DNA of 64,000 nt from Nocardiopsis sp. NRRL B-16309 (GTDB taxonomy: Bacteria > Actinomycetota > Actinomycetes > Streptosporangiales > Streptosporangiaceae). The translations under genes were made by a program, and so were the position numbers. Numbering within the stretch: the first letter of the stretch is position 1; each line of letters opens with the position of its first letter. The stretch covers positions 1 through 64,000 of the forward strand of contig NZ_LGEC01000137.1 of the NCBI RefSeq assembly GCF_001279585.1, given 5' to 3'. Below, in pieces: positions 1 through 7,640 of this stretch. A model generated the notes under the pieces. The model was not told the origin of the DNA and searched no databases. It was given only the letters and a program-made list of their open reading frames with translations.

Positions 1-248
1 GTTGGCGGGGGGGGGGGCGGGGTCGGATCGACCGTGGTCGTTCACCAGAACGAACACGCTTCGTAATGGTCCGGTCATCGTAAGGTGCCCTCCGGGGCGC
101 GTCAACCCTCCCTTGTCAGCGCAGGCGCGTGTTCGCGTGTCTCGGAGGCCGCCGCCTGGTTGGGGATCCACGCGGCGCGGGTAGGTCTTGGTCGACACCC
201 ACGCCCCCCAGCCACCCCCCATCCCCCACTTCCCCCCGGAGGCAGAGA

Positions 249-458
249 GTGCGTTTACGGATCGTCCTGTCGACCCTGGTCGTCCTGTGGCTGCTGATCG
301 GACTGGTCGCCGCCTTCCAGCGGGGCCTGTTCTTTCGCGACGAGGCCTCGTGCTCGACCGTTGGGCACACGTTCGGCACCATCTTCGTGGGTCCGCTGAA
401 CTACCTGGGGGTGAACCCGAGCGTGGAGTGCCCGCCCCTGCCCGAGCCCTCGGAGTAG
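249..458 (+). CDS. small conserved-looking membrane protein
   Basis: A 69-residue protein of unknown function. The GTG start at 249 was chosen because a GGAGG ribosome-binding site (238-242) lies 6 bases upstream and the longer open frame before it is low-complexity Pro/Arg sequence. Residues 4-22 form one clear membrane segment, rich in Leu, Val and Ile, followed by a short soluble tail with two cysteines and an Asn-Tyr-Leu-Gly-Val-Asn-Pro stretch. Short one-helix proteins of this build occur in Streptomyces and relatives (recollection, not checked). The last residues and the stop codon lie inside a 51-bp tandem duplication (446-547), so the 3' end has been rearranged recently. It stands alone; the next gene begins some 770 bases downstream. 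Confidence 0.6.
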   Translation: MRLRIVLSTLVVLWLLIGLVAAFQRGLFFRDEASCSTVGHTFGTIFVGPLNYLGVNPSVECPPLPEPSE

Positions 459-547
459 CGGACGCGCCAACGACGGCACGCCGGAGACCCGTCCACGCCC
501 TCGGAGTAGCGGACGCGCCAACGACGGCACGCCGGAGACCCGTCCAC
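446..547. repeat. 51-bp perfect tandem duplication
   Basis: Bases 446-496 and 497-547 are identical. The unit begins within the last codons of the small membrane protein gene, carries its TAG stop, and ends with GACCCGTCCAC. The second copy therefore places a second Pro-Ser-Glu-stop-like sequence downstream. Exact identity suggests a recent event. Within the unit GGACG and CGTCC could pair weakly, so it may also double a terminator-like element. Confidence 0.95.
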
Positions 548-1223
548 GACGGACGTGCGGCATCCCCATCCCACGTCGTACACGGCGCCGTAGCGGACGC
601 GTCCCCGGGACGCACCCCGCACGAGCGACCGCGGGTCCCGCGCACGTCGGCTCGGAACTCCGGTGCCGAAGGACCATCGGACCCGCCCCTCCCGGGCGGC
701 GCGGGCGGTCGCCGCTCCGGTCCGCGAACCGGCGTGTGACGCGGTGCGCGCCCCGGCTCTGGGAGGGGCGGGCGTTCGGCGTGCGCGCATCGTCGACCGG
801 TGGCCGGGCGTCCGGAACGTCGCGGCCGGGCGGAGCGCGGCCGCCGGTGCCGCGTGCGGAGCGTGGGCGCGTGGGCCCGTGGCGATCCGCCTCGGCCACA
901 GTGCATGGGGGCGCGCCGATGAGGGCACGACACGGGGACGCCCCGAACGCGGCGGGCGCTCGCGTGCCGGAGGCGTGTCGGAGCGCCGGCGATGGGCGTC
1001 CGGCCCGGCCCCCAAGGACCCCAAGGAGAGGTGAAGCCTCCAGGTGGGAGTAGCGGGCCGACGCGCTCCGGTGGCGGCGGTTTCGCCGCGCGGCGGTTCG
1101 GGAGGGCCGGGGGCGGGTCGAGCGGGCGCTCCGTGTCGGGTGGCACGCCCCACCGGTGCGGACTCTGGTTACCCGCTGGTTCTACTGGCTGGTAGCTTTG
1201 CTCCGGTGCCGGATCGGAGAGCG
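548..1223. other. gene-free GC-rich stretch
   Basis: About 680 bases with no gene I can support. Open frames exist on both strands but they are Arg/Pro/Ala-rich, lack ribosome-binding sites and show none of the codon-position bias of the neighbouring genes. I found no strong hairpin, promoter or repeat here apart from G-rich runs near 1060-1130. Confidence 0.5.
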
Positions 1224-1988
1224 ATGGGAGGAACAGTGCACGAAGGTGTCCTGACGCGGATCAGACCCGTTCCGCACAGCCGGTTCCGGCTCTTCCTCCT
1301 GCACCACGCGGGCGGCTCCCCGCAGGGCTACCGGGCCTGGGTCCGCCACTTCCCCGCGGACTGGGACGTGTGCCTGGTCGAGGCGCCCGGACGCGGCCGC
1401 TCGTCGGACAGCGCGCCCTTCACCGACGCCCGGGACCTGGCCCGCCACCTGTGCGACCGCCTCCAGCCCTACCTGGACCGGCCCTACGGCCTGTTCGGGC
1501 ACAGCATGGGCGCCCTGGTGGGCTACGAGATGGCGCTGCGCCTGGCCGAGGGTCCCGCGCCCTCCTGGCTCGGCGTCTCGGCCTGGAGCCCCGCACCCGG
1601 CGTCGAGTGGGACCGGCCCCGCCACCGGCTCACCGACGAGCGCCTGCGCGCGTCGGTCGCCCGCATGGGCGGTACACCAGCCTCCGTCCTGGACGACCAC
1701 GACCGGTGGAGGGACGCCGAGCCCCTCGTCCGCGCCGACCTCGCCGTCGTCGACACCTGGCGCCCCGAGCCCGGCACGCCCCTGCTCCGCCATCCCGTGA
1801 CGGTGCTGGGCGGCGAGGACGACCGCGGGATGCCCCCGTCCCGGCTGGCCGCCTGGCACGGCCGCACCGAGGGCCCCGTCCGGACGCACATCCTGCCCGG
1901 CGGCCACTTCTACTTCGTCGGCCGCCTGCGCGAGGTCGCCGCGCGCGTGACCGAGGACGTCCGCGCGGCCGAGCCCGTGTCGGTCTGA
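1224..1988 (+). CDS. type II (editing) thioesterase, alpha/beta hydrolase
   Basis: A 254-residue thioesterase of the GrsT/TEII family, which hydrolyses stalled or misprimed acyl groups from the carrier proteins of nonribosomal peptide and polyketide synthases. The catalytic triad is visible: GHSMG with Ser94, an acidic pair GGEDD near 196-200, and GGHFYF with His228. The early LFLLHHAGG segment matches the family's oxyanion region. An ATG at 1224 is used here; a GTG at 1236 with a better GGGAGG site (1226-1231) is an equally good start and would shorten the protein by four residues. No NRPS or PKS gene is in the window, so its partner assembly line lies elsewhere or the gene is an orphan. Confidence 0.85.
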   Translation: MGGTVHEGVLTRIRPVPHSRFRLFLLHHAGGSPQGYRAWVRHFPADWDVCLVEAPGRGRSSDSAPFTDARDLARHLCDRLQPYLDRPYGLFGHSMGALVGYEMALRLAEGPAPSWLGVSAWSPAPGVEWDRPRHRLTDERLRASVARMGGTPASVLDDHDRWRDAEPLVRADLAVVDTWRPEPGTPLLRHPVTVLGGEDDRGMPPSRLAAWHGRTEGPVRTHILPGGHFYFVGRLREVAARVTEDVRAAEPVSV

Positions 1989-2183
1989 CCGGTCGCGCGG
2001 CCGAGTCGGCCCCCTGCGGTTGCCTGCCGTCACCGCGGTACCGGCCCGTCCCGTGGACCCGGGCGAACGCGACGGCGCGTCCCGCCCGTGTGATCCCGGG
2101 GCACCGAGGCGGTTCCCGCGGGCGAGGCGCCCCCGCCGACCGGCCCAGGGGCGCCTCCGCAAGCGACACCCCCCTGTCCGGGT

Positions 2184-2203
2184 GGTTCGAACCGGGTTAC
2201 CGT
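2184..2203 (+). promoter_or_regulatory. palindrome and -10 element before the GNAT gene
   Basis: GGTTCGAACC (2184-2193) is a perfect 10-bp palindrome placed just upstream of a TACCGT -10-like hexamer (2198-2203). The hexamer ends 6 bases before the ATG at 2210, which fits leaderless transcription. The palindrome would sit between -35 and -10 and could be an operator. Resemblance to a tRNA T-loop is coincidental, as no tRNA fold surrounds it. Confidence 0.35.
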
Positions 2204-2209
2204 TGTGGT

Positions 2210-2731
2210 ATGGGACTTGAGCTGCCGACCGACCGACTCCGTATCCGGGAGTGGGAGCTGAGCGACGCCGAAGCCGCCCTGAAGGTCTACGGGGCCGAGG
2301 AAGTCGCTCACTGGCTGACGCCGGAATGGCAACCGGTGAACGACGTCGACGCGATGCGCTCGGTACTGCACGCATGGATCGAGGCCGGGCCGAACCTGGT
2401 CCCGCCGGCGGGCCGCTGGGCGATCGTCCGGGAATCCGACGGGGAGCTCGTGGGCGGACTCTCGCTCAAGCTCCTGCCACCGTTCGAGGAGGACTTCGAG
2501 CTCACCTGGGCCCTGCGCCCGGACGTGTGGGGCCAGGGCTACGCCACCGAGGCGAGCCAAGCGCTCATGAGCTGGGCGTTCAAGCAGGGGATCGAGGAGG
2601 TCTTCGCCGTCGCGCGCCCACACAACACCCGGGCGATCGCGGTGGCGCGCAGGCTCGGCATGGAGTGGGTGGGCGAGACGGAGAAGTACTACGGCATGCG
2701 GTTGCAGGTCTTCCGCATGCGTCCCGCCTGA
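2210..2731 (+). CDS. GNAT family N-acetyltransferase
   Basis: A 173-residue acetyltransferase of the RimJ/RimL type, which moves an acetyl group from acetyl-CoA to an amine such as a protein N-terminus or small molecule. It opens with the subgroup's typical TDRLRIREWELSDAEA, has the beta4 strand ELTWALRPDVWGQGYATEA carrying the acetyl-CoA pyrophosphate loop (Gly-Gln-Gly-Tyr-Ala), and ends with the NTRAIAVARRLGMEWVGE helix common to this family. There is no Shine-Dalgarno sequence; a TACCGT hexamer 6 bases upstream suggests a leaderless message. The substrate cannot be told from sequence. It stands alone, converging on an aldo/keto reductase 24 bases downstream. Confidence 0.85.
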   Translation: MGLELPTDRLRIREWELSDAEAALKVYGAEEVAHWLTPEWQPVNDVDAMRSVLHAWIEAGPNLVPPAGRWAIVRESDGELVGGLSLKLLPPFEEDFELTWALRPDVWGQGYATEASQALMSWAFKQGIEEVFAVARPHNTRAIAVARRLGMEWVGETEKYYGMRLQVFRMRPA

Positions 2732-2755
2732 GACCGCCGTCGTGGCCCCGCGCGG

Positions 2756-3799
2756 TCACGGGCGGGCGAAGAGCGGGGGGTCGATCCGGGCGAACCCCTC
2801 CTGGCGCTCGTAGGGGAAGCGCGGGTAGGGGGCGGGCCGGTGGCTCACCGCGTCCAGGCGCTCCACCTGGGCGGGTGTGAGCTCCCACCCGACCGCGCCC
2901 AGGTTCTCGCGCAGCTGTTCCTCGTCGCGTGCGCCGATGATGACCGAGGACACCGTGGGGCGGCGCAGGAGCCAGTTGATCGCGACCTGGGGGACGCTGC
3001 GGCCGACCTCCCCGGCGATCTCGTCCAGGACCTCGACCACGTCGTGGAGCAGGCCGTCGGCCACCGGCGGGCCCAGTTCGGCGGTCCGGTGCAGACGGCT
3101 GCGCTCGGGCAGGGGCCGCCCCCGGCGGATCCGGCCGGTCAGCCGCCCCCAGCCCAGCGGGCTCCACACCATCGCGCCCACCCCCTGGTCCAGGCCCAGT
3201 GGCATGAGCTCCCACTCGTAGTCGCGGCCGACGAGGGAGTAGTAGACCTGGTGCACGACGTGGCGGGGCAGGTGCAGGCGGTCGGCGGCGGCCAGCGACT
3301 TCATCAGCTGCCAGCCGGCGAAGTTCGACGCCCCCACGTAGCGGACCTTGCCGTCGCGGACCAGGGTGTCGAGCGCGGACAGGCTCTCCTCGACCGGGGT
3401 CGCGGCGTCGAATCCGTGCAGCTGGAGCAGGTCGACGTGGTCGGTGCCCAGGCGGCGCAGCGCGTCCTCGGTGCCACGGATGATCCGTGACCGGGAGGTG
3501 CCCGCGTCCTGTGGGCCCTCGCCTGTGGGCAGGCCGAACTTGGTGGAGAGCAGGACCCGGTCGCGGCGGCCCTTGACCGCCGCGCCCAGGACCTCCTCGG
3601 CGGCCCCGTCCGAGTAGACGTCGGCGCTGTCGAAGAGGGTCAGGCCCGCGTCGAGGCTCATGTCGACCAGGCGCCGTGCCTGCTCGGCGTCGGTGCCGCC
3701 CCACTCGCTGAACAGGGGGCCGCGTCCGGCGAAGGTGCCGGTGCCCAGGCTGAGCTCGGGGACGCGCAGGCCGCTGGCGCCCAGGGTGCGGTATCGCAT
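2756..3799 (-). CDS. aldo/keto reductase
   Basis: A 347-residue NADPH-dependent oxidoreductase of the aldo/keto reductase superfamily (AKR11/12-like, with similarity to YajO/Kv-beta types). The TIM-barrel signatures are in order: GTGTFAGRG near the start, FDSADVYSDGAAEEVLG with the catalytic Asp and Tyr, STKFG with the catalytic Lys, LQLHGFD with the catalytic His, and a C-terminal SSVIIGARDEEQLREN cofactor-binding loop. It is divergently transcribed from a TetR gene (start-to-start about 97 bases) with an inverted-repeat operator candidate between them, so it is probably the regulator's target. The natural substrate is unknown. Confidence 0.88.
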   Translation of the reverse strand: MRYRTLGASGLRVPELSLGTGTFAGRGPLFSEWGGTDAEQARRLVDMSLDAGLTLFDSADVYSDGAAEEVLGAAVKGRRDRVLLSTKFGLPTGEGPQDAGTSRSRIIRGTEDALRRLGTDHVDLLQLHGFDAATPVEESLSALDTLVRDGKVRYVGASNFAGWQLMKSLAAADRLHLPRHVVHQVYYSLVGRDYEWELMPLGLDQGVGAMVWSPLGWGRLTGRIRRGRPLPERSRLHRTAELGPPVADGLLHDVVEVLDEIAGEVGRSVPQVAINWLLRRPTVSSVIIGARDEEQLRENLGAVGWELTPAQVERLDAVSHRPAPYPRFPYERQEGFARIDPPLFARP

Positions 3800-3821
3800 G
3801 GAGCCCTCCGGTGGAGACCAC

Positions 3822-3843
3822 TAACGGGTCTGTTGTTCCGTTA
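3822..3843. promoter_or_regulatory. TetR-type operator candidate
   Basis: TAACGG (3822-3827) and CCGTTA (3838-3843) are perfect inverted half-sites separated by 10 bases, in the intergenic region between the divergent aldo/keto reductase and TetR genes. Size and position suit a TetR dimer controlling both promoters. No second copy was noticed elsewhere in the window. Confidence 0.5.
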
Positions 3844-3896
3844 AGATGACTCGTACGCTAGCACGCCGAACGCATTAATGGAACTGGAGTCCCTTT

Positions 3897-4502
3897 ATGC
3901 CTGCTGAACCGGGAAGCGTCCGCCCCGGAGGGCGCACCGCGCGGGTGCGCGCCGCGGTCCTGGCCGCGGCGGGCGACGCCCTGGCCGAGCACGGGATGGC
4001 CGGCCTCGACCTGGCCGACGTGGCACGGCGCGCCGACGTCGGCAGGACCACGGTCTACCGCCGGTGGGGGAGTGTGCCCGCGCTGGTCGCGGACCTGCTG
4101 GAGGACATGGCCGAGCAGTCCCTGCCGCGGGTGGAGACCGGTTCGCTGCTGGAGGACCTGCTGGCCAACGCTCGCCTCGTGCGCCGCACGCTGGTCGATC
4201 CCCGCCAGGGGGCGCTGTTCAAGGCGATGATCGCGGCCGCGGCCTGCGACGAGCGCACCGCCGCCGCGCTGCACCGGTTCTACGCCGCCCGGATCGCCGA
4301 GTGGGCGCCGTGCGTGGACCAGGCGGTCCAACGCGGCGAGGTCCCGCCCGGCACCGACGCCGCCGAGGTGGTCCGCGCGGTCTCCGCGCCGCTGTACTAC
4401 CGCCTCCTGGCCAGCGGCGATCCGCTGGACGAGGCCGCCGCGCTGCGCTGCGCCCGGGCCGCGGCCGAGGCGGCCCGGGCGGGTGTCTTCGTGTCCGGGT
4501 GA
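3897..4502 (+). CDS. TetR/AcrR family transcriptional regulator
   Basis: A 201-residue one-component repressor. The N-terminal DNA-binding domain spans about residues 14-60, with the recognition helix in ADVARRADVGRTTVYRRWGS, a canonical TetR signature. The remaining all-helical part resembles the TetR_C_16/TetR_C_11 ligand domains. The start has a GGAG box about 8 bases upstream. It faces the aldo/keto reductase across a short intergenic region holding an inverted repeat (3822-3843), so autoregulation and control of the reductase are likely. The ligand is not predictable. Confidence 0.88.
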   Translation: MPAEPGSVRPGGRTARVRAAVLAAAGDALAEHGMAGLDLADVARRADVGRTTVYRRWGSVPALVADLLEDMAEQSLPRVETGSLLEDLLANARLVRRTLVDPRQGALFKAMIAAAACDERTAAALHRFYAARIAEWAPCVDQAVQRGEVPPGTDAAEVVRAVSAPLYYRLLASGDPLDEAAALRCARAAAEAARAGVFVSG

Positions 4503-4743
4503 GGCCCGGCGGCGCGTCCCAGCACCCGGCGCGGATCACGGGGGCTCCGAGACACCCGGGCGCGAACGCACCCGGGAGGGACGCGTGCGCCGACCGGTCC
4601 CCGGCTCCGCGTCCCGGGCGCGCGGAGGTCAGGGCGCGGACGGCCCCGGATGCGGGGCCCGGGCCCGCTGCCGGGACGCCGGCCGGTCCCGAGGGATCCG
4701 CGTCGACGCCCGGGCTCCCGGGGGTCCAGGACGCGGCGACGCC

Positions 4744-5616
4744 CTACGCGCCCAGGAAGCGGCCGATGCGCTCGGTCTCGTCCTCCGTCAGGCGCACGCC
4801 GGCCGCCGCCGTGTTCTCCTCCAGGTGGGCCACGCGCGAGGTGCCGGGAATGGGCACCATCACCGGGGAGCGGTGCAGCAGCCAGGCCAGGGACAGCTGG
4901 ACCGGGCTCACACCGTGCTCGGCGGCGATCGCGGCCAGCGGCGAGTCCGGGCCCGCCAGCTCCCCGCGCGCGACCGGCGCCCAGGGCAGGAAGGCGATCC
5001 CGTCGCGCTCACACTGCTCCAGCACCTCCTCGTGCTCGCGGAAGGCGGCGTCGTAGCGGTTCTGGACCGAGGCGACGGGCGCGATGGCGCGCGCGGCCGA
5101 GAGCTCGTCCACGGTCACCTCGCTCAGCCCGATGTGCCGGATCTTGCCCTCCGCGCGCAGCTCCATCAGCGCGCCGAGCTGGTCGGCCAGCGGCACCTCG
5201 GGGTCGATCCGGTGCAGCTGGAACAGGTCCAGGCGCTCCAGGCCCAGGTGGCGCAGGCTGAGCTCGGCCTGCTGCTTGAGGTACTCCGGGCGGCCCAGGC
5301 GGTGCCACTGGGACGGGCCGGTGCGCGCCAGCCCGGCCTTGGTGGCGATGACGAGGTCGTCGGGATAGGGGTGCAGCGCCTCGCGGATGAGCTCCTCGCT
5401 GATCGCGGGGCCGTAGGAGTCGGCGGTGTCGATGAAGGAGACGCCCAGCTCGACGGCGCGGCGCAGGACGGCCAGGGCCTCGTCGCGGTCGCGGGGCGGG
5501 CCCCAGACCCCCTCGCCCACGATCCGCATCGCGCCGAAGCCGAGCCGGTGCACGGGCAGGTCGCCGCCCAGCGCGAAGGTCCCCGCCTGCGCGGCATTGC
5601 TGTCTACGTCGATCAC
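4744..5616 (-). CDS. aldo/keto reductase, YdhF/pyridoxal-reductase-like
   Basis: A 290-residue NADPH-dependent aldo/keto reductase of the short subgroup often annotated oxidoreductase in actinomycetes. Visible motifs are FGAMRIVGEG, FIDTADSYGPAISEELI with the catalytic Asp and Tyr, IATKAGL with the catalytic Lys, LFQLHRID with the catalytic His, and the C-terminal VPIPGTSRVAHLEEN that holds the NADP phosphate. GGGAGGA ends a few bases before the ATG. Only about 24 percent of positions would match the first reductase by eye, so it is a distinct paralogue. Its substrate is unknown, and it is separated from the IclR gene downstream by a repeat-rich gap. Confidence 0.87.
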   Translation of the reverse strand: MIDVDSNAAQAGTFALGGDLPVHRLGFGAMRIVGEGVWGPPRDRDEALAVLRRAVELGVSFIDTADSYGPAISEELIREALHPYPDDLVIATKAGLARTGPSQWHRLGRPEYLKQQAELSLRHLGLERLDLFQLHRIDPEVPLADQLGALMELRAEGKIRHIGLSEVTVDELSAARAIAPVASVQNRYDAAFREHEEVLEQCERDGIAFLPWAPVARGELAGPDSPLAAIAAEHGVSPVQLSLAWLLHRSPVMVPIPGTSRVAHLEENTAAAGVRLTEDETERIGRFLGA

Positions 5617-5717
5617 ATGGTCCTCCCGACGGGCAGGATCTCAGCAGGCGGGGTGGGCTGGCAAGCCGCCACGAAGGGCCGGACGGCCCGGATCCGCTCG
5701 CCCCCGCCCTTCGGGTC

Positions 5718-5807
5718 CGGCCGCTCCCGCCTTCCGGGTCCCGTCGCCCGGGCCTCCGGATGCGGCCGCTCCCGTCCCCGGGACCGGTTGTCCGGGCCTC
5801 CGGGTCC
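5718..5807. repeat. two degenerate 45-bp tandem units
   Basis: CGGCCGCTCCCG recurs at 5718 and 5763, and CCGGGCCTCCGG recurs with the same 45-bp offset, in the gap between the aldo/keto reductase and the IclR gene. The units have diverged at several positions, so this is an older duplication than the one at 446-547. Confidence 0.6.
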
Positions 5808-5823
5808 GGGTGCCCGGAGCCCC

Positions 5824-6627
5824 TCAGCCGCCGGCGTCGCGGCGGGCGACCGAGGCCAGGTCGGACTCGATGCGGGCGGTGGTCTCCAGCAGCACGGGCA
5901 GCAGGTCGCGCCGGATGTCCTCGTTCGAGGAGCGGTTGGCGTGGGCGGAGACGTTGGTGGCGGCGATGACCCTGCCCGATGCGTCGCGGACGGGGGCGGC
6001 CAGGGACCGCAGGCCCTCCTCCAGCTCCTGGTCGACGACGCAGTAGCCGCGCTCGCGCACCCGCAGGACCTCGGCCCGCAGCTCGGAGGGGTCGGTGATG
6101 GTGAAGCGGGTGAGCGGTTCGAGCTTCACGCGGTCGAGGTAGGCGTCGAGTTCGGCGTCGTCGAGCCCGGCGAGCAGGACGCGCCCCATCGAGGTGGCCG
6201 AGGCGGGGAAGCGGGTGCCCACCGTGATCGCGACCGCCATGATGCGCGAGGTCGCCACGCGTGCGACGTAGAGGACGTCGTCGCCCTCCAGGACCGAGAC
6301 CGAGGCCGACTCGTGCACGCGGGCGGACAGGTCCTCCAGGTGCGGCTGGGCCACGTCGGGCAGGCCCGCGGAGGCGACGTAGGCGTAGCCCAGCTCCAGC
6401 ACGCGCGGGGTGAGGGAGAACAGCCGGCCGTCGGTGCGCACGTAGCCGAGGTCGCCCAGGGTGAGCAGGAAGCGGCGGGCCGCCGCGCGGGTCAGGTCGG
6501 TCTCGCGGGCGACCTCGCTCAGCGTCATGGAGGGCCGCTCCGCGGAGAAGGCGCGGATCACCATCAGCCCCCGTTCCAGGGACTGGACGAAGTGGGAGCC
6601 GCGAGCGGTGTCGTCGTCGGTGGGCAT
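5824..6627 (-). CDS. IclR family regulator of the pca operon
   Basis: A 267-residue IclR-family regulator, most likely the sensor of beta-ketoadipate or protocatechuate that controls the divergent pca genes (compare PcaR/PcaU, which are IclR proteins). The winged helix-turn-helix covers about residues 15-75, with SLERGLMVIRAFSAERPSMT and LSEVARETDLTRAAARRFLL; the C-terminal effector domain includes TSMGRVLLAGLDDAELDAYL and a late RGYCVVDQELEEGLRSLAAP, both hallmarks of PcaR/PobR-like members. The open frame extends upstream, but the ATG at 6627 follows AGGAAGGG and starts right before the usual N-terminus. It is divergent from pcaI, with tandem operator candidates between. Confidence 0.88.
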   Translation of the reverse strand: MPTDDDTARGSHFVQSLERGLMVIRAFSAERPSMTLSEVARETDLTRAAARRFLLTLGDLGYVRTDGRLFSLTPRVLELGYAYVASAGLPDVAQPHLEDLSARVHESASVSVLEGDDVLYVARVATSRIMAVAITVGTRFPASATSMGRVLLAGLDDAELDAYLDRVKLEPLTRFTITDPSELRAEVLRVRERGYCVVDQELEEGLRSLAAPVRDASGRVIAATNVSAHANRSSNEDIRRDLLPVLLETTARIESDLASVARRDAGG

Positions 6628-6757
6628 GGGGCCCTTCCTGGGTCGGGTGTCGTGCGGAGGCGCGTGGCCCTTCGCGATGTTCTCATGTCGCACAGCGGGG
6701 ACGGCACCGGCGGGCGCCTTGACCCCGACCATGGTCGGCGCTACTGTCGTACCCAAG

Positions 6758-6793
6758 ATGTTCGCTGTGTGAACATGCATTCGCTATACGAAC
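6758..6793. promoter_or_regulatory. tandem IclR/PcaR operator candidates
   Basis: Two related pseudo-palindromes lie just before pcaI: GTTCGCTGTGTGAAC (6760-6774; arms extend to ATGTTC and GAACAT, 6758-6776) and ATTCGCTATACGAAC (6779-6793). Eleven of 15 positions agree and the centres are 19 bp apart, about two helical turns, so both sites lie on the same face. The second ends 10 bases before the pcaI start. IclR regulators such as PcaU bind repeated palindromic sites, which supports the assignment. Confidence 0.6.
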
Positions 6794-6803
6794 GGGAGAT
6801 CAC

Positions 6804-7640
6804 ATGATCGTCCCCCTGGACGAGGCGGTCCGAGAGCTCGTCCACGACGGCGACACGGTCGCTCTGGAGGGGTTCACCCACCTCATCCCCGTCGCCGCCG
6901 GGCACGAGATCATCCGCCAGGGCCGGCGCGGCCTCACGCTGGTCCGGATGACCCCCGACATCGTCTACGACCAGCTGATCGGCGCGGGATGCGCCGCCAA
7001 GCTGGTCTTCTCCTGGGGCGGCAACCCCGGAGTGGGCTCCCTGCACCGGTTCCGCGACGCCGTGACCTCCTCCTGGCCGGTCCCGCTGGAGATCGAGGAG
7101 CACAGCCACGCCGGCATGGCCAACCGCTACGTCGCCGGCGCCTCCGGCCTGCCCTTCGCCGTCCTGCGCGGCTACAGCGGCACCGACCTGGTGGCGCACA
7201 ACCCCCACATCAAGTCGATCACCTGCCCCTTCACCGGGCAGGAACTGGCCGCGGTCCCCGCCCTCAACCCCGACGTCACCATCGTGCACGCCCAGCGCGC
7301 CGACACCGACGGCAACGTCCAGCTCTGGGGCATCACCGGCATCCAGAAGGAGGCCGCCCTGGCGGCCGAGCGGGTCCTGGTCACCGTCGAGGAGGTCGTG
7401 GACACCCTCGACCCCGTCCCGGGCCAGGTGATCCTGCCCGCGCGGGTCGTCACCGCCGTCAGCCCGGTGCCCGGCGGGGCCGCGCCCTCCTACGCCCACG
7501 GGTACTACGAGCGCGACAACGACGCCTACAAGGCCTGGGACGCGATCGGCCGCGACCGCGCCGCCTTCACCGCCTGGCTGGAGGAGCTGGCCGGCGAGGC
7601 CCCCCGCACCCGCCCGCAGCCCGCAGGGAGGGCCCTGTGA
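6804..7640 (+). CDS. pcaI: 3-oxoadipate CoA-transferase, subunit A
   Basis: A 278-residue class I CoA-transferase alpha subunit. With PcaJ it moves CoA from succinyl-CoA to 3-oxoadipate, the penultimate step of the beta-ketoadipate pathway. The family's features are visible: VHDGDTVALEGFTHLIPVAAGHEIIRQG at the start with a glycine-rich loop, FSWGGNPGVGSLHRFRDA in the middle and a DGNVQLWGITGIQKEAALAA segment. The start has a GGGAG box 6 bases upstream. It is the first gene of the rightward pca operon and overlaps pcaJ by a GTGA junction, consistent with coupled synthesis of the two subunits. Related glutaconate or propionate transferases are possible, but the neighbours make the pca role firm. 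Confidence 0.9.
   Translation: MIVPLDEAVRELVHDGDTVALEGFTHLIPVAAGHEIIRQGRRGLTLVRMTPDIVYDQLIGAGCAAKLVFSWGGNPGVGSLHRFRDAVTSSWPVPLEIEEHSHAGMANRYVAGASGLPFAVLRGYSGTDLVAHNPHIKSITCPFTGQELAAVPALNPDVTIVHAQRADTDGNVQLWGITGIQKEAALAAERVLVTVEEVVDTLDPVPGQVILPARVVTAVSPVPGGAAPSYAHGYYERDNDAYKAWDAIGRDRAAFTAWLEELAGEAPRTRPQPAGRAL

Noticed and set aside
401..1153. Long leftward open frame of 250 codons
   Set aside because: Arg/Pro/Ala-rich, no ribosome-binding site and no domain; it contains the 51-bp repeat as a repeated peptide. Typical antisense shadow in GC-rich DNA.
2184..2193. GGTTCGAACC as the T-loop of a tRNA
   Set aside because: No acceptor, D or anticodon stem can be placed around it.
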